Origin: Gammaproteobacteria bacterium HGW-Gammaproteobacteria-3
GTDB lineage: Bacteria; Pseudomonadota; Gammaproteobacteria; Methylococcales; Methylomonadaceae
Reading direction: 5' to 3'
Length of the DNA stretch: 45,309 bases
Assembly: GCA_002843155.1 (NCBI GenBank)
Contig: PGZD01000015.1
Span: forward strand, 1 to 45,309
The notes below the pieces were generated by a model, which did not search any database, was not told where the DNA came from, and saw only the letters and a list, made by a program, of their open reading frames with translations. This document shows positions 25,218 to 34,412 of this stretch, piece after piece (positions within the stretch are counted from its first letter, which is position 1; every line of letters begins with the position of its first letter). Position numbers and translations under genes: made by a program.

Positions 25218-25721
25218 TCAATAAGGCCGTTTCCGAATATGCCATTTATACAGTAATGGCGACAGGTTTTCTTCAAACAGAAAAAAAAGTCCGATTATTA
25301 CGGCAATATCGATAACACTCAAGCTCAAATGTTCCCGCAAAATCCAGGCCGGCAGCAAAGATTCCGGTACGGTATCGAGGCCGCGCGCCCGGCTGCTGGA
25401 TTTTTTTCCAAGCCGACGTTTGATAAAGCTTGACAGCAGATCGCCGCCCATTGCCAAAATACCGAACATGAAACCCGTCCAAACGTCGATAGCCAATAAA
25501 GCCGCGACGCCCGCCGTCATGCCGACCCCGGAAACCAGGCCGCGCCAGGTTTTGGTTTGGCCCAACAAAGGCCGGTCATCGGCCAGTCTCAAGCCGCTAT
25601 CCAGCGGCCAGGCACAGCGGGTTTTTAAAAGATTTCCGGCCAGCACCGGCGCGCCGTTGGCTGCCAGTAGAAGCATCAAGGTTTGCATGATGCAGACGGG
25701 ACATAAAGACAAAGAGGTCAT
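25218..25721 (-). CDS. CDP-archaeol synthase (CarS/DUF46)-like membrane protein
   Basis: A 167-residue membrane protein. It has NGAPVLAGNLLK near the start, LGQTKTWRGLVSGV and GGDLLSSFIKRRLGKKSSS, the last matching the conserved polar motif of the CarS/CdsA-like families, which activate phosphatidic or archaetidic acid with CTP. Four to five hydrophobic segments are likely. Start choice is open: ATG at 25721 is used, but the ATG at 25688 would remove an 11-residue leader. It is followed 30 bp later by the EEP and CDP-alcohol transferase genes. Confidence 0.75.
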   Translation of the reverse strand: MTSLSLCPVCIMQTLMLLLAANGAPVLAGNLLKTRCAWPLDSGLRLADDRPLLGQTKTWRGLVSGVGMTAGVAALLAIDVWTGFMFGILAMGGDLLSSFIKRRLGKKSSSRARGLDTVPESLLPAWILREHLSLSVIDIAVIIGLFFLFEENLSPLLYKWHIRKRPY

Positions 25722-25983
25722 TGCTATAAAAGCCTGGAGTGCGTCAAGAAGCTTAAAAGTCAGTCAAAAACGGTATCCTGCCGATTTTTTTTTCAGCGCA
25801 AGAAATGATACGATGCCTGAAAATGTAAAAAGGCGCGGTGCTCATGATGTCAGAAAAAATCGGTGCCGACCACTGTGAAAAGATTTAACAGCGCTCATTC
25901 GGAAAAAGGTTTTTCAAATGAAAACCGGAGTCTTGAAAGCGGTACAAAACACGTTCTAACTAAATTCTTGTGCGGAACAACCA
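25722..25983. other. Divergent intergenic region before the Nudix gene
   Basis: No convincing gene is visible in these 262 bp between the CarS-like gene and the Nudix gene. Open frames here lack ribosome binding sites and recognisable sequence. It must hold the promoters of both divergent units; I could not fix their boxes with confidence. Confidence 0.5.
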
Positions 25984-26421
25984 ATGCCAAAACCCATTAC
26001 GCCACTGCTTGCCGCCGACACTTTAATCAGCCTGACCGATCATGCCGAACACACCTTTGTCCTCATCGAACGCGCCAACCCGCCTTTTGGCTGGGCGCTG
26101 CCGGGCGGTTTTGTCGATGTAGGCGAAACCGTGGCCCAGGCCGCCATTCGGGAAGCCAGAGAGGAAACAGGACTCAATGTCAAGCTGACTGCTTTATTGG
26201 GGCTTTATGCCAACCCAGAGCGCGATCCGCGCAACCATACCGTCACCGCCGTTTATTTGGCCGAGGCCGGAGGTTTGCCGCAGGCGGCCGATGATGCGAA
26301 AAACTGCGGCCTGTTTACTTTTGATAATCTGCCCGATGAATTGGCATTCGATCATGCCCAGGTGTTGGCGGACTACAAAAACTATCTCGCTTGCGGCCGG
26401 GTTGCCCCGCTTTGCCGATAA
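25984..26421 (+). CDS. Nudix hydrolase
   Basis: A 145-residue pyrophosphohydrolase. The full Nudix box is present: [24 protein letters not shown] around residues 40-64, with the metal-binding REAREE. The upstream [16 protein letters not shown] is typical of the ADP-ribose or nucleoside-diphosphate sugar subgroup, but substrate cannot be assigned. The gene stands alone; its stop codon directly abuts the long copy of the palindromic repeat. Confidence 0.9.
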   Translation: MPKPITPLLAADTLISLTDHAEHTFVLIERANPPFGWALPGGFVDVGETVAQAAIREAREETGLNVKLTALLGLYANPERDPRNHTVTAVYLAEAGGLPQAADDAKNCGLFTFDNLPDELAFDHAQVLADYKNYLACGRVAPLCR

Positions 26422-26559
26422 TATACCTTTCGCACTTCAAATTCCGGCACCGCTTTAAGGAGGCGCCGGGGTGTTCGGCACAGGCTTTGCCTACATGGAT
26501 GTATTTACGGTGTCCTTTGACGGGCACCCCGGTGCCGAATTTTGATCTACGACGAGTAT
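26421..26559. repeat. Long copy of the palindromic intergenic repeat
   Basis: The outer arms are AAATTCCGGCACC and GGTGCCGAATTT (near-perfect inverted repeats). Inside, CGCCGGGGTG and CACCCCGGTG form a second inverted pair. The outer flanks match the 54-bp element at 13911-13964 in opposite orientation, and about 85 bp separate the arms here. In both places it begins within about 20 bp of the upstream gene's stop codon and in the same orientation relative to that gene. Confidence 0.75.
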
Positions 26560-26626
26560 CCGAAAATTCTCTAAAACCATGAGCCCCGCCTGTTTGACAA
26601 ACTGTTCCAGAACCGGTAAATAAACT

Positions 26627-27664
26627 ATGCCATTGACCTTATCAGCGCTTGCCGAGCTTTGCGATGCGCAAATTTCAGGGGGCGATAGCGCTGTCGTGAT
26701 TGCTTCGGCAGCCGACATTAAAACCGCCGACGCGAGGCAGGTGACGCTGATCAATTCGCCCAAATACGCCAAATATTTACACAACTCCAAGGCCGCAGCC
26801 TGCTTCATGACGCCTGAGCTGGCAAGCTATCCGGCACCGGATGGCATGACCCGTCTGCTGTGCGAGCAGCCTGAAATCAGTTTTATCAAGGCCGTCAATC
26901 TCTTGCATCCGCCCGTTGATTTGCCCGGACAAATAGCGCCGCAAGCCGCTATCGCCGACACGGCAACACTGGGTCAGGCGGTTTATATTGCGCCTTTCGT
27001 CACCATAGCCGATCATGCCCGGATCGCCGACGGGTGCCAGATTCACAGCGGCGTCAGTATCGGCAGAAGGGTCTCAATCGGTAAAAATTGCAAGTTATAC
27101 CCCAATGTCGTCATTTACGATGACACCCGGATTGGGGATGATGTTATCGTTCATGCCGGTGCCGTGCTCGGGGCGGATGGTTTTGGTTATAAGCAGCAGA
27201 GCCAGCGACATCTTAAAGTGCCTCATATCGGCAATCTGGTTATCGAAGAGCGGGTCGAAATTGGCGCCAACACCTGTATCGATAGAGGTACATTCGGCTC
27301 GACAGTAATTGGCGCGGGCAGCAAAATCGATAATCTGGTCCAGATTGGCCACAATAACATTGTGGGCGAAAACGTCATTATTTGTGGGCAGACCGGTATT
27401 TCCGGTTCCTGCACTATCGAAAACAATGCGATACTGGCCGGAAGCGCGGGCATAGCCGATCATGTGACCATTGGTCATCATGCGGTGGTGATGGCGCGCG
27501 CAGGCGTTGCCGGCAATATCGAAGCAGGCGCGCAAATGTTCGGCAGTCCCGCCAAGGACAAAAAAACGGCCTGGAAGGAATTAGCCGCCCTGGCGAAGCT
27601 GCCGGAGCTGTTAAAGCAAATCAAGCTGATCGATGCCAGATTGCGCAAGCTTGAAAAAAACTAG
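26627..27664 (+). CDS. lpxD: UDP-3-O-(3-hydroxyacyl)glucosamine N-acyltransferase
   Basis: LpxD adds the second 3-hydroxyacyl chain in lipid A synthesis. The 345-residue protein has the N-terminal uridine-binding domain (to about 100), a left-handed beta-helix of hexapeptide repeats (IGRRVSIGKNCKLYPNVVI and onward), the catalytic His242 in NLVQIGHNNIVG, and a C-terminal helix (LLKQIKLIDARLRKLEKN). It is not flanked by bamA, fabZ, lpxA or lpxB, so this is an isolated copy. The start at 26627 gives a normal N-terminus but has no strong ribosome binding site. Confidence 0.92.
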   Translation: MPLTLSALAELCDAQISGGDSAVVIASAADIKTADARQVTLINSPKYAKYLHNSKAAACFMTPELASYPAPDGMTRLLCEQPEISFIKAVNLLHPPVDLPGQIAPQAAIADTATLGQAVYIAPFVTIADHARIADGCQIHSGVSIGRRVSIGKNCKLYPNVVIYDDTRIGDDVIVHAGAVLGADGFGYKQQSQRHLKVPHIGNLVIEERVEIGANTCIDRGTFGSTVIGAGSKIDNLVQIGHNNIVGENVIICGQTGISGSCTIENNAILAGSAGIADHVTIGHHAVVMARAGVAGNIEAGAQMFGSPAKDKKTAWKELAALAKLPELLKQIKLIDARLRKLEKN

Positions 27665-27712
27665 CCCCAGGCGGCCGGTAAAATCAGCGACCGGTAAAAT
27701 GATATAGCCGGG

Positions 27713-28279
27713 TTAAGCCCGCGACATGAATTTTCCGGTCAAAGTGTTGATTTTTATGACTTCTCCGGTTTTCAGGTATTCAGGCACCTGGACTTCGAGT
27801 CCGGTAGTCAGGCGTGCCGGTTTGGTGCGACCGGTCGCTGTGGCGCCTTTGATTTCCGGGGCGGTTTCGACAATTTCCAGTGCGACCACGCTGGGCAATT
27901 CTATCGTCAGCACCGTGTCATCCATCAATAACGCAACGATATCTTCCAGACCTTCGGTCAGATAGCCTTTCTGCTCTTCCAGTTCTTCGCCGCTGATGCT
28001 GTACTGGCTGTAATCCTCCATATTCATGAAGATATAATTGTCGCCGTCCTTATAGGAATATTGCACTTTGACGCGGACACAATCGGCATCCTTGAAAAAG
28101 TCGTCGCCTTTTAATGTTTCATCCAGTTTTTGTCCGGTTTTGAGATTATTAAAGCGGACTTTGTACAATGTCGCCGCGCCGCGTGAAGACGGACTGCGCA
28201 CTTCAACCTGTTTGACCACATGGGGTGTGCTATTGATTTCGATTACCATGCCTTTTTTTAGATCACCTGCTTTTGCCAC
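27713..28279 (-). CDS. efpL: Elongation factor P-like protein EfpL (YeiP)
   Basis: A 188-residue EF-P paralogue. It has the KOW domain, OB domain and C-terminal domain in the usual order. The loop tip reads SPSSRGAATLYK with Arg33, the state seen in EfpL/YeiP, whereas EF-P carries a modifiable Lys. VETAPEIKGATA, TKPARLTTGLEVQVPEYL and the C-terminal end also match YeiP. The GTG at 28279 is the start because AAGGAG lies 7 bp upstream; an ATG four bases upstream is out of frame and opens a six-codon reading frame overlapping it. Confidence 0.9.
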   Translation of the reverse strand: MAKAGDLKKGMVIEINSTPHVVKQVEVRSPSSRGAATLYKVRFNNLKTGQKLDETLKGDDFFKDADCVRVKVQYSYKDGDNYIFMNMEDYSQYSISGEELEEQKGYLTEGLEDIVALLMDDTVLTIELPSVVALEIVETAPEIKGATATGRTKPARLTTGLEVQVPEYLKTGEVIKINTLTGKFMSRA

Positions 28280-28431
28280 GCATTTTCTCCTTGTCGTTCG
28301 TTCAATTGCATGTTTTTGTACCAAGTTTGGGCATTATACCCGACCTAGGAGCCTGCCGGACTTAATCGGCAACACATTGATTCAAAGGAAGTTTTTAATT
28401 TTTGCGTTTTACTCGAATTCTAATAAAATCA

Positions 28432-28666
28432 ATGCTTTATAGCTTTAAGCTCGACAGACTCCCAGTGCTGCTCGCCTATTTGCTTCATACCACGTTGGAT
28501 TGGGTTGATACCTATTACCAAACCGTGCGCGGCTTACTGCCCTCGCGCTGGACTATTTTTTGAACATCTTCGCGCGTTAATGCAGTATTTTCCTTTCAAC
28601 GACTGGGATCATTTGATGCAGTTTATGCTGAAAGGATTCAACGGCGCAATTTTTGATTCCGGGTAG
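28432..28666 (+). pseudogene. Frameshifted coding remnant, possibly a transposase C-terminus
   Basis: Two open segments join across a run of six T near 28556-28561. The first (28432-28560) reads MLYSFKLDRLPVLLAYLLHT and continues to LLPSRWTIF before TGA. The second, in another frame, continues FEHLRALMQYFPFND and ends GAIFDSG at TAG 28664-28666. The continuity of protein-like sequence suggests one broken gene. Its identity is uncertain; the style recalls the C-terminal part of some IS-element transposases. Confidence 0.4.
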
Positions 28667-28705
28667 GGTTTTAAAATGAGAATTGCTGACTCAACCCGCT
28701 GTAAC

Positions 28706-28733
28706 GTTAACTTCCCGCTTATTTCTGTATAAT
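28706..28733 (+). promoter_or_regulatory. Candidate promoter of icd
   Basis: A perfect TATAAT (28728-28733) lies 33 bp before the icd start codon, with a weak -35 (GTTAAC) 16 bp upstream of it. Confidence 0.5.
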
Positions 28734-28766
28734 GGTGAGTAATTTTTTCATTAATGGAGATTACCC

Positions 28767-29780
28767 ATGCAAACGGTTACGTTGATTAAAGGTGATGGCA
28801 TTGGCCCTGCGATCATGACACAGGCGGTAAAAATCATTGACGCCGCCGGCGCCAAAATCACTTGGGAAGAAGCGTATGCGGGCATGGCGGCCTATGAAAA
28901 ATACGGTACGCCTATTCCCGAAGCAACCTTGGCTTCGATCGACAGAAACCGGGTCGCTTTCAAAGGACCTTTGACCACAGCGGTTGGCGGTGAAGGCTTC
29001 AGAAGCATCAATGTCGAATTGCGTAAAAAGTATGATCTTTACGCCAATGTCCGTCCGGCAAAAAGCTGGGCGGGTGTTAATACCCGTTACAGCGATATCG
29101 ATCTGGTCATTGTCCGGGAAAATACCGAAGGGCTTTATGCCGGTCTGGAGCATTTTCTGACGCCTAAAAGGGATATTGCGGAAAGTCTCGCCGTCGTTAC
29201 CCGCCAAGGCTCACAAAGGATTGTCGAATATGCCTTTAACTATGCGCGTGAACATAAGCGCGAAAAAGTGACGGTCTGTCACAAAGCCAATATCCTCAAA
29301 TATACGCAAGGCATGTTTCTGGAAGTGGCGCGTGAAGTGGCGGCGAAATTTCCGGATATCGAATTCGACGAAAAAATCATTGATGCCGCGTGCATGCACA
29401 TGGTGATGAATCCTTATCAGTTTGATGTAGTGGTGACCACCAATATGTTCGGTGACATTCTCTCCGATCTGACGGCAGGGCTGGTGGGCGGTCTGGGCTT
29501 AATTCCCGGCGCCAATATCGGTGCGGACGCGGCCCTGTTTGAAGCCGTGCATGGCAGCGCGCCGGATATCGCCGATAAAAATATCGCCAATCCTACCGCC
29601 GTTATCATGGCGGGCATTATGATGCTGGATCATTTACAGGAGCATGAGACAGCAAGACGCATTCAAACGGCGCTTGAAAAAGTCGTTGCGGAGGGCGAAA
29701 ACGTAACGCCGGATCTCAATCCTCAAGCAGGCGTGACCACGGATGTCATGGGGCAGGCGATTATCGCCGCAATGGAATAA
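28767..29780 (+). CDS. icd: Isocitrate dehydrogenase (NAD-type, IDH/IPMDH family)
   Basis: A 337-residue beta-decarboxylating dehydrogenase that converts isocitrate to 2-oxoglutarate. It has the N-terminal IKGDGIGPAIM, the substrate-binding segment AFKGPLTTAVGGEGFRSINVELRK, the ENTEGLYAGLEH signature, and the cofactor region EAVHGSAPDIADKNIANPTA. The short length matches the small NAD-dependent enzymes rather than the 416-residue E. coli type. GGAG sits 8 bp before the ATG. It heads an oxidative TCA block with acnB and gltA; cofactor preference is inferred. Confidence 0.9.
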   Translation: MQTVTLIKGDGIGPAIMTQAVKIIDAAGAKITWEEAYAGMAAYEKYGTPIPEATLASIDRNRVAFKGPLTTAVGGEGFRSINVELRKKYDLYANVRPAKSWAGVNTRYSDIDLVIVRENTEGLYAGLEHFLTPKRDIAESLAVVTRQGSQRIVEYAFNYAREHKREKVTVCHKANILKYTQGMFLEVAREVAAKFPDIEFDEKIIDAACMHMVMNPYQFDVVVTTNMFGDILSDLTAGLVGGLGLIPGANIGADAALFEAVHGSAPDIADKNIANPTAVIMAGIMMLDHLQEHETARRIQTALEKVVAEGENVTPDLNPQAGVTTDVMGQAIIAAME

Positions 29781-30110
29781 ATCAAAGGCGCGCCCGTCGC
29801 CCGGTTTACCTGGCTCCTACACCTAACCGGATATTTTCCCGCTTGACGATTTTGTCTTCGTTTATCGACCGGTAAAGCGTAATTGCAGGTAGCGCGCAAT
29901 GCGTAGAAGCCCGATTCATCAAGCGAGCAATAGCTAAAACCTACCAATCTACTCTGTCAATAGCGAATGATGCGAAAATTTGGTATTATTGGCATACTTT
30001 CATTTTAGCGTCCGGCTTGAAAGTTGACCGCTTCAAAATCTTCAGGCTTGGTTTTTTTAAGCCGCCCGGCCTCTCTTTCCTTCAAGAAACCATCCAGACA
30101 AGGGTTTATC
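29781..30110. other. Intergenic region between icd and acnB
   Basis: No gene is visible in these 330 bp. At 29796-29820 lies a copy of a short repeat (CCGGTTTACCTGGCTCCTAC) whose relative occurs after relA. The rest contains AT-rich sequence that must hold the acnB promoter, but I could not assign boxes. Confidence 0.5.
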
Positions 30111-32693
30111 ATGTTGCAACAATATCGTAAACAGGTTGAAGAACGCGCCGCCGAAGGTGTTGTGCCCAAGCCTTTGGACGCGCCGCAGGTCGCCGAATTG
30201 ATCGAACTGATAAAGCAGCCGCCGGTCGGCGAGGAAGCTTTTCTTCTGGATTTGCTGGCCTACCGGGTGCCCGCCGGGGTCGATGAGGCGGCTTACGTCA
30301 AGGCGGGATTTCTGTCCGCGCTCGCTAAAAGCGAAGTCTCATCGCCCATTTTAAACCCGGCGCGAGCCACTGAATTATTGGGCACGATGCTTGGCGGCTA
30401 TAACATCGAACCGCTGATCGATTTGCTGGACAATCCGGACTTGGCGCCTATCGCAGCCAAGGCTTTGGCGCATACTTTGCTGGTGTTCGATGCGTTTCAT
30501 GATATCAAAGTAAAAGCCGATGCCGGTAATGCGTTTGCTCGGCAGGTTATAAATTCCTGGGCGCAAGCCGAATGGTTCACCAGCAAGCCGAAAGCTCCTG
30601 AAAAACTGACGGCAACGGTGTTCAAGGTCACCGGCGAAACCAATACCGATGATTTATCGCCAGCGCCCGATGCCTGGTCGCGGCCGGATATTCCGCTGCA
30701 CGCAAAAGCCATGCTGAAAATGCCCCGCGAAGGCATCCGTAACGCCGAACAGCAAATCGAAACACTGAAACAAAAAGGTTTTCCGGTCGCTTATGTCGGC
30801 GACGTGGTCGGCACCGGTTCTTCGCGGAAGTCCGCCACCAATTCGGTGTTGTGGTTTACCGGGCGCGATATTCCTTATGTGCCCAACAAACGTGAAGGCG
30901 GCGTTTGTATCGGTGGCAAAATAGCGCCGATTTTCTTCAATACCATGGAAGATTCAGGCGCACTACCTTTCGAATGCGATGTCTCCGGCATGGCCATGGG
31001 CGATGTCATCGACATTTATCCTTATCAGGGGCTTGTCAAAAAGCACGATTCCGATGAAATCATTGCCGAATTTTCTCTAAAAACTCCGGTCATTCTGGAT
31101 GAAGTCCAGGCCGGCGGGCGGATTCCACTGATTATCGGACGCGGCTTGACCGACCGCGCCCGCAAAGAACTGGGGCTTGAAGCATCGCAGCTATTTCGTC
31201 GTCCGAGCGATCCTGAAGATTCCGGCAAAGGCTTTACCCTGGCGCAAAAAATGGTCGGACAGGCCTGTGGCGTCAAAGGCGTGCGCCCCGGCACCTATTG
31301 CGAACCGCATATGACCACGGTCGGCTCGCAGGACACCACAGGGCCTATGACCCGCGATGAACTGAAAGACCTGGCCTGCTTAGGGTTTTCCGCCGATTTG
31401 GTGTTGCAGTCTTTTTGCCATACCGCCGCTTACCCGAAACCGGTCGATGTGCAAATGCAGCATAGCTTACCGGATTTCATCATGAACCGGGGCGGCGTGT
31501 CGCTCCGGCCGGGCGATGGTATCATCCATTCCTGGCTTAACCGGATGTTGTTGCCGGATACGGTCGGTACCGGCGGCGACTCGCATACGCGCTTTCCTAT
31601 CGGTATTTCGTTTCCGGCCGGTTCCGGGCTGGTCGCTTTTGCCGCCGCCACCGGTGTGATGCCGCTGGATATGCCCGAATCGGTATTGGTGCGCTTTAGC
31701 GGCGACATGCAGCCGGGCATCACTCTGCGCGATCTGGTTAACGCAATTCCCTATGCGGCTTTGCAAACAGGTCTGTTGACGGTCGAAAAGAAAGGCAAAA
31801 AAAATGTCTTTTCCGGCCGAATTCTGGAAATTGAAGGTTTGCCCGATCTTAAAGTCGAGCAGGCGTTTGAATTGTCGGACGCCTCGGCCGAGCGTTCCGC
31901 CGGGGGCTGTACTATACGTTTGCACGAAGCGCCGATTCGCGAATATCTGAACTCGAATATCACGCTGTTGAAATGGTTGCTGGCGCAAGGCTACGGCGAT
32001 GCGCGCACTATCAGTCGGCGAATCGAGGCAATGGCGGCGTGGCTGGAAAATCCTGTATTACTGGAGCCGGACGCGGATGCCGAGTATTTCGAAATCATCG
32101 ACATCGACATGAGCGCCATCAAGGAGCCGCTGTTGGCCTGTCCGAATGACCCCGACGATGTCAAGCCTTTGTCCGAAGTGGCGGGCACGGTAATCGATGA
32201 AGTCTTTGTCGGTTCCTGCATGACCAATATCGGTCATTTTCGTGCGGCGGGAAAATTGCTGGAAAAACATCAAGGTAGTCTGCCGACTCGATTATGGATG
32301 TCACCGCCCACCAAAATGGATCAGTCGCAATTGACCGAAGAAGGTTATTACGGTATTTTCGGCCGCTCCGGCGCACGCATGGAGATGCCCGGCTGTTCGC
32401 TATGCATGGGCAATCAGGCGCGGGTGGCCGATAATGCAACAGTGGTTTCAACATCGACACGAAACTTCCCCAACCGTCTGGGCAATGGCGCCAATGTTTA
32501 TCTGGCCTCGGCCGAACTGGCTGCGGTGTGTTCGATTCTCGGTAAAATTCCGACGTTGGCCGAATACCGGCATTATGTTGAACAAATCAATGAAACCTCG
32601 GTTGATACTTACCGGTATCTGAATTTTGACCGGCTTGAGAGCTATCGGGCGCAAGCTGAAAACAACCGTGATGAGCGAGTGGCCCGAACATGA
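30111..32693 (+). CDS. acnB: Aconitate hydratase B / 2-methylisocitrate dehydratase
   Basis: AcnB isomerises citrate to isocitrate. The 860-residue protein has the AcnB-specific N-terminal HEAT-like domain ([20 protein letters not shown] onward), then the swivel domain and the three-domain catalytic core. The [4Fe-4S] ligands are Cys in [12 protein letters not shown] and the pair in [10 protein letters not shown]. The start at 30111 (AAGGG upstream) matches the usual MLxxYR N-terminus; an upstream in-frame ATG would add 29 unrelated residues. Confidence 0.95.
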   Translation: MLQQYRKQVEERAAEGVVPKPLDAPQVAELIELIKQPPVGEEAFLLDLLAYRVPAGVDEAAYVKAGFLSALAKSEVSSPILNPARATELLGTMLGGYNIEPLIDLLDNPDLAPIAAKALAHTLLVFDAFHDIKVKADAGNAFARQVINSWAQAEWFTSKPKAPEKLTATVFKVTGETNTDDLSPAPDAWSRPDIPLHAKAMLKMPREGIRNAEQQIETLKQKGFPVAYVGDVVGTGSSRKSATNSVLWFTGRDIPYVPNKREGGVCIGGKIAPIFFNTMEDSGALPFECDVSGMAMGDVIDIYPYQGLVKKHDSDEIIAEFSLKTPVILDEVQAGGRIPLIIGRGLTDRARKELGLEASQLFRRPSDPEDSGKGFTLAQKMVGQACGVKGVRPGTYCEPHMTTVGSQDTTGPMTRDELKDLACLGFSADLVLQSFCHTAAYPKPVDVQMQHSLPDFIMNRGGVSLRPGDGIIHSWLNRMLLPDTVGTGGDSHTRFPIGISFPAGSGLVAFAAATGVMPLDMPESVLVRFSGDMQPGITLRDLVNAIPYAALQTGLLTVEKKGKKNVFSGRILEIEGLPDLKVEQAFELSDASAERSAGGCTIRLHEAPIREYLNSNITLLKWLLAQGYGDARTISRRIEAMAAWLENPVLLEPDADAEYFEIIDIDMSAIKEPLLACPNDPDDVKPLSEVAGTVIDEVFVGSCMTNIGHFRAAGKLLEKHQGSLPTRLWMSPPTKMDQSQLTEEGYYGIFGRSGARMEMPGCSLCMGNQARVADNATVVSTSTRNFPNRLGNGANVYLASAELAAVCSILGKIPTLAEYRHYVEQINETSVDTYRYLNFDRLESYRAQAENNRDERVART

Positions 32694-32832
32694 TGAGCCG
32701 TGCACGGGTGGGGTCGGAATTTTCCCGCTCATCCGACAAGCAAAGTGCGAACAGGACGGCGCGCGGACTGTGCACCGTTTCCTAAACCCATTCTTTGCGT
32801 TTTGCAGCAAGGAAAATTAACAGGCGACAACT

Positions 32833-34140
32833 ATGTCAGAAAAGTCATTATCAATTACCAACAAGACAACGGAGCAGACAGCGGCTTATCCGTTACTCGA
32901 AGGCACGCTTGGCAATCCGACGGTTGATATCCGGGCGCTGAAAAACGATCTGGGCTGTTTTACTTTCGACCCCGGTTTTGTTTCGACCGCCAGTTGTAAA
33001 AGCGCCATCACTTATATCGACGGCGACCGGGGCATTTTGCTTTATCGCGGCTATCCCATCGAACAACTGGCTGAACAGTGTAGCTTTCTGGAGGTTGCCT
33101 ATCTTCTGATACACGGCGAATTGCCCAACTCCGAACAACTGCAGACTTTTCACAACGAAATCAATGGCCACGCGGTTCTGCACGAATCATTGCGCGTATT
33201 TTTTGACGGCTTTCATTACGATGCCCATCCGATGGCCATGATGGTCGGCGTGGTCGGCTCCTTGTCCGCTTTTTATCATAGCGAACTGGATGTTTCCGAT
33301 CCCGAACAGCGTTATATTTGTGCGACCCGAATGATTGCCAAAATGCCCACCATCGCGGCCGCCTGCTATCGGCACTCTACCGGCGCGCCTTTTGTCTATC
33401 CCCGGGTGGATTTGGATTATTGTGAAAACTTTCTGAACATGATGTTTTCGCGGCCTGAAAAAAGGTTTCTGGAGCAGGCACACGCCATTGACGACACGGC
33501 TGTAAAAGCATTGAACTTATTGTTTATCCTGCATGCCGACCATGAACAAAACGCCAGCACCTCGACCGTGCGTCTGGCCGGCAGTACCGGCGCCAATCCT
33601 TATGCCTGTATCGCGGCCGGTATTGTCGCCCTGTGGGGCCCGGCTCATGGCGGCGCCAATGAAGCCGTGCTGAGTATGCTCGAAGAAATAGGCACGGTTG
33701 ACAGAATTCCCCAATACATTGCCAAAGCCAAGGATAAAAACGACCCGTTCAGATTGATGGGTTTTGGGCACAGAGTGTACAAAAACTTCGATCCGCGCGC
33801 GACTATCATCCGCAAAACCTGCCATGAAGTGCTGGCCAAATCCAGCAATCATGAGCCATTGTTTGAATTGGCGCTGGCTCTGGAAGAATTGGCATTGAAA
33901 GATGACTACTTCATCGAGAAAAAACTGTACCCGAATGTCGATTTTTATTCCGGCATCATCTACAAGGCACTGAATATTCCGGTCGATATGTTTACCGTGA
34001 TGTTCGCTATCGCGCGCACCTCAGGCTGGGTGTCGCACTGGCTGGAAATGACCGCCGATCCCAGTACTGTGATCGGCAGGCCCCGGCAATTGTATACCGG
34101 CGCGCCGAGGCGGGATTTTGTGCCGTTGGCCAAGCGTTAA
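32833..34140 (+). CDS. gltA: Citrate synthase (type II)
   Basis: GltA condenses acetyl-CoA and oxaloacetate. The 435-residue protein has the N-terminal small domain of the hexameric, NADH-sensitive type ([20 protein letters not shown] style). The catalytic His residues lie in [15 protein letters not shown] and [15 protein letters not shown], and the catalytic Asp in [15 protein letters not shown]. It follows acnB by 139 bp and ends with a 4-bp TTAA overlap with the convergent LAB_N gene. With icd and acnB it completes the route from oxaloacetate to 2-oxoglutarate. Confidence 0.96.
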   Translation: MSEKSLSITNKTTEQTAAYPLLEGTLGNPTVDIRALKNDLGCFTFDPGFVSTASCKSAITYIDGDRGILLYRGYPIEQLAEQCSFLEVAYLLIHGELPNSEQLQTFHNEINGHAVLHESLRVFFDGFHYDAHPMAMMVGVVGSLSAFYHSELDVSDPEQRYICATRMIAKMPTIAAACYRHSTGAPFVYPRVDLDYCENFLNMMFSRPEKRFLEQAHAIDDTAVKALNLLFILHADHEQNASTSTVRLAGSTGANPYACIAAGIVALWGPAHGGANEAVLSMLEEIGTVDRIPQYIAKAKDKNDPFRLMGFGHRVYKNFDPRATIIRKTCHEVLAKSSNHEPLFELALALEELALKDDYFIEKKLYPNVDFYSGIIYKALNIPVDMFTVMFAIARTSGWVSHWLEMTADPSTVIGRPRQLYTGAPRRDFVPLAKR

Positions 34141-34412
34141 TCGGCACTTACTTTTTCGGCATGAATAACGAAATATAAATTGCGCAAATAGACGAACAGC
34201 CCGGCAGCCTGGCCCACGATAAAAACCGGGTCTTGTTTGTGGATGGCATAACTCAATAAGGTCAGGCCGCCGCCAATACTGAAATACCAGAAAGCGATGG
34301 GAAAAACACTTTTCTTTTCGCGCTCGCTTTTTAGCCATTGCAACAGAAAGCGCGCCGAAAACAGCCCCTGCCCGAGAAAACCGAGAGATAGCCAAAGCGT
34401 TTCATTATTCAC
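34137..34412 (-). CDS. Lipid-A-disaccharide synthase N-terminal domain (LAB_N) membrane protein
   Basis: A 91-residue protein with three hydrophobic segments and the LAB_N signature [19 protein letters not shown] followed by [12 protein letters not shown]. The domain is found at the N-terminus of some LpxB proteins and alone beside glycosyltransferases that act on polyprenyl-phosphate sugars. The start is GTG at 34412 with a strong AGGAGG 6 bp upstream; the gene overlaps the preceding glycosyltransferase by 8 bp. The pair probably modifies a surface glycolipid, by inference from context. Confidence 0.88.
   Translation of the reverse strand: MNNETLWLSLGFLGQGLFSARFLLQWLKSEREKKSVFPIAFWYFSIGGGLTLLSYAIHKQDPVFIVGQAAGLFVYLRNLYFVIHAEKVSAD

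Noticed and set aside
25863-26294. ORF overlapping the Nudix gene in another frame
   Set aside because: The Nudix box lies in the frame starting at 25984; this one is Arg/Cys-rich and has no recognisable domain.
28325-28766. Possible tRNA or riboswitch before icd
   Set aside because: No cloverleaf, T-loop GGTTCGAATC or known aptamer core could be found; the region is explained better by a broken coding remnant and the icd promoter.
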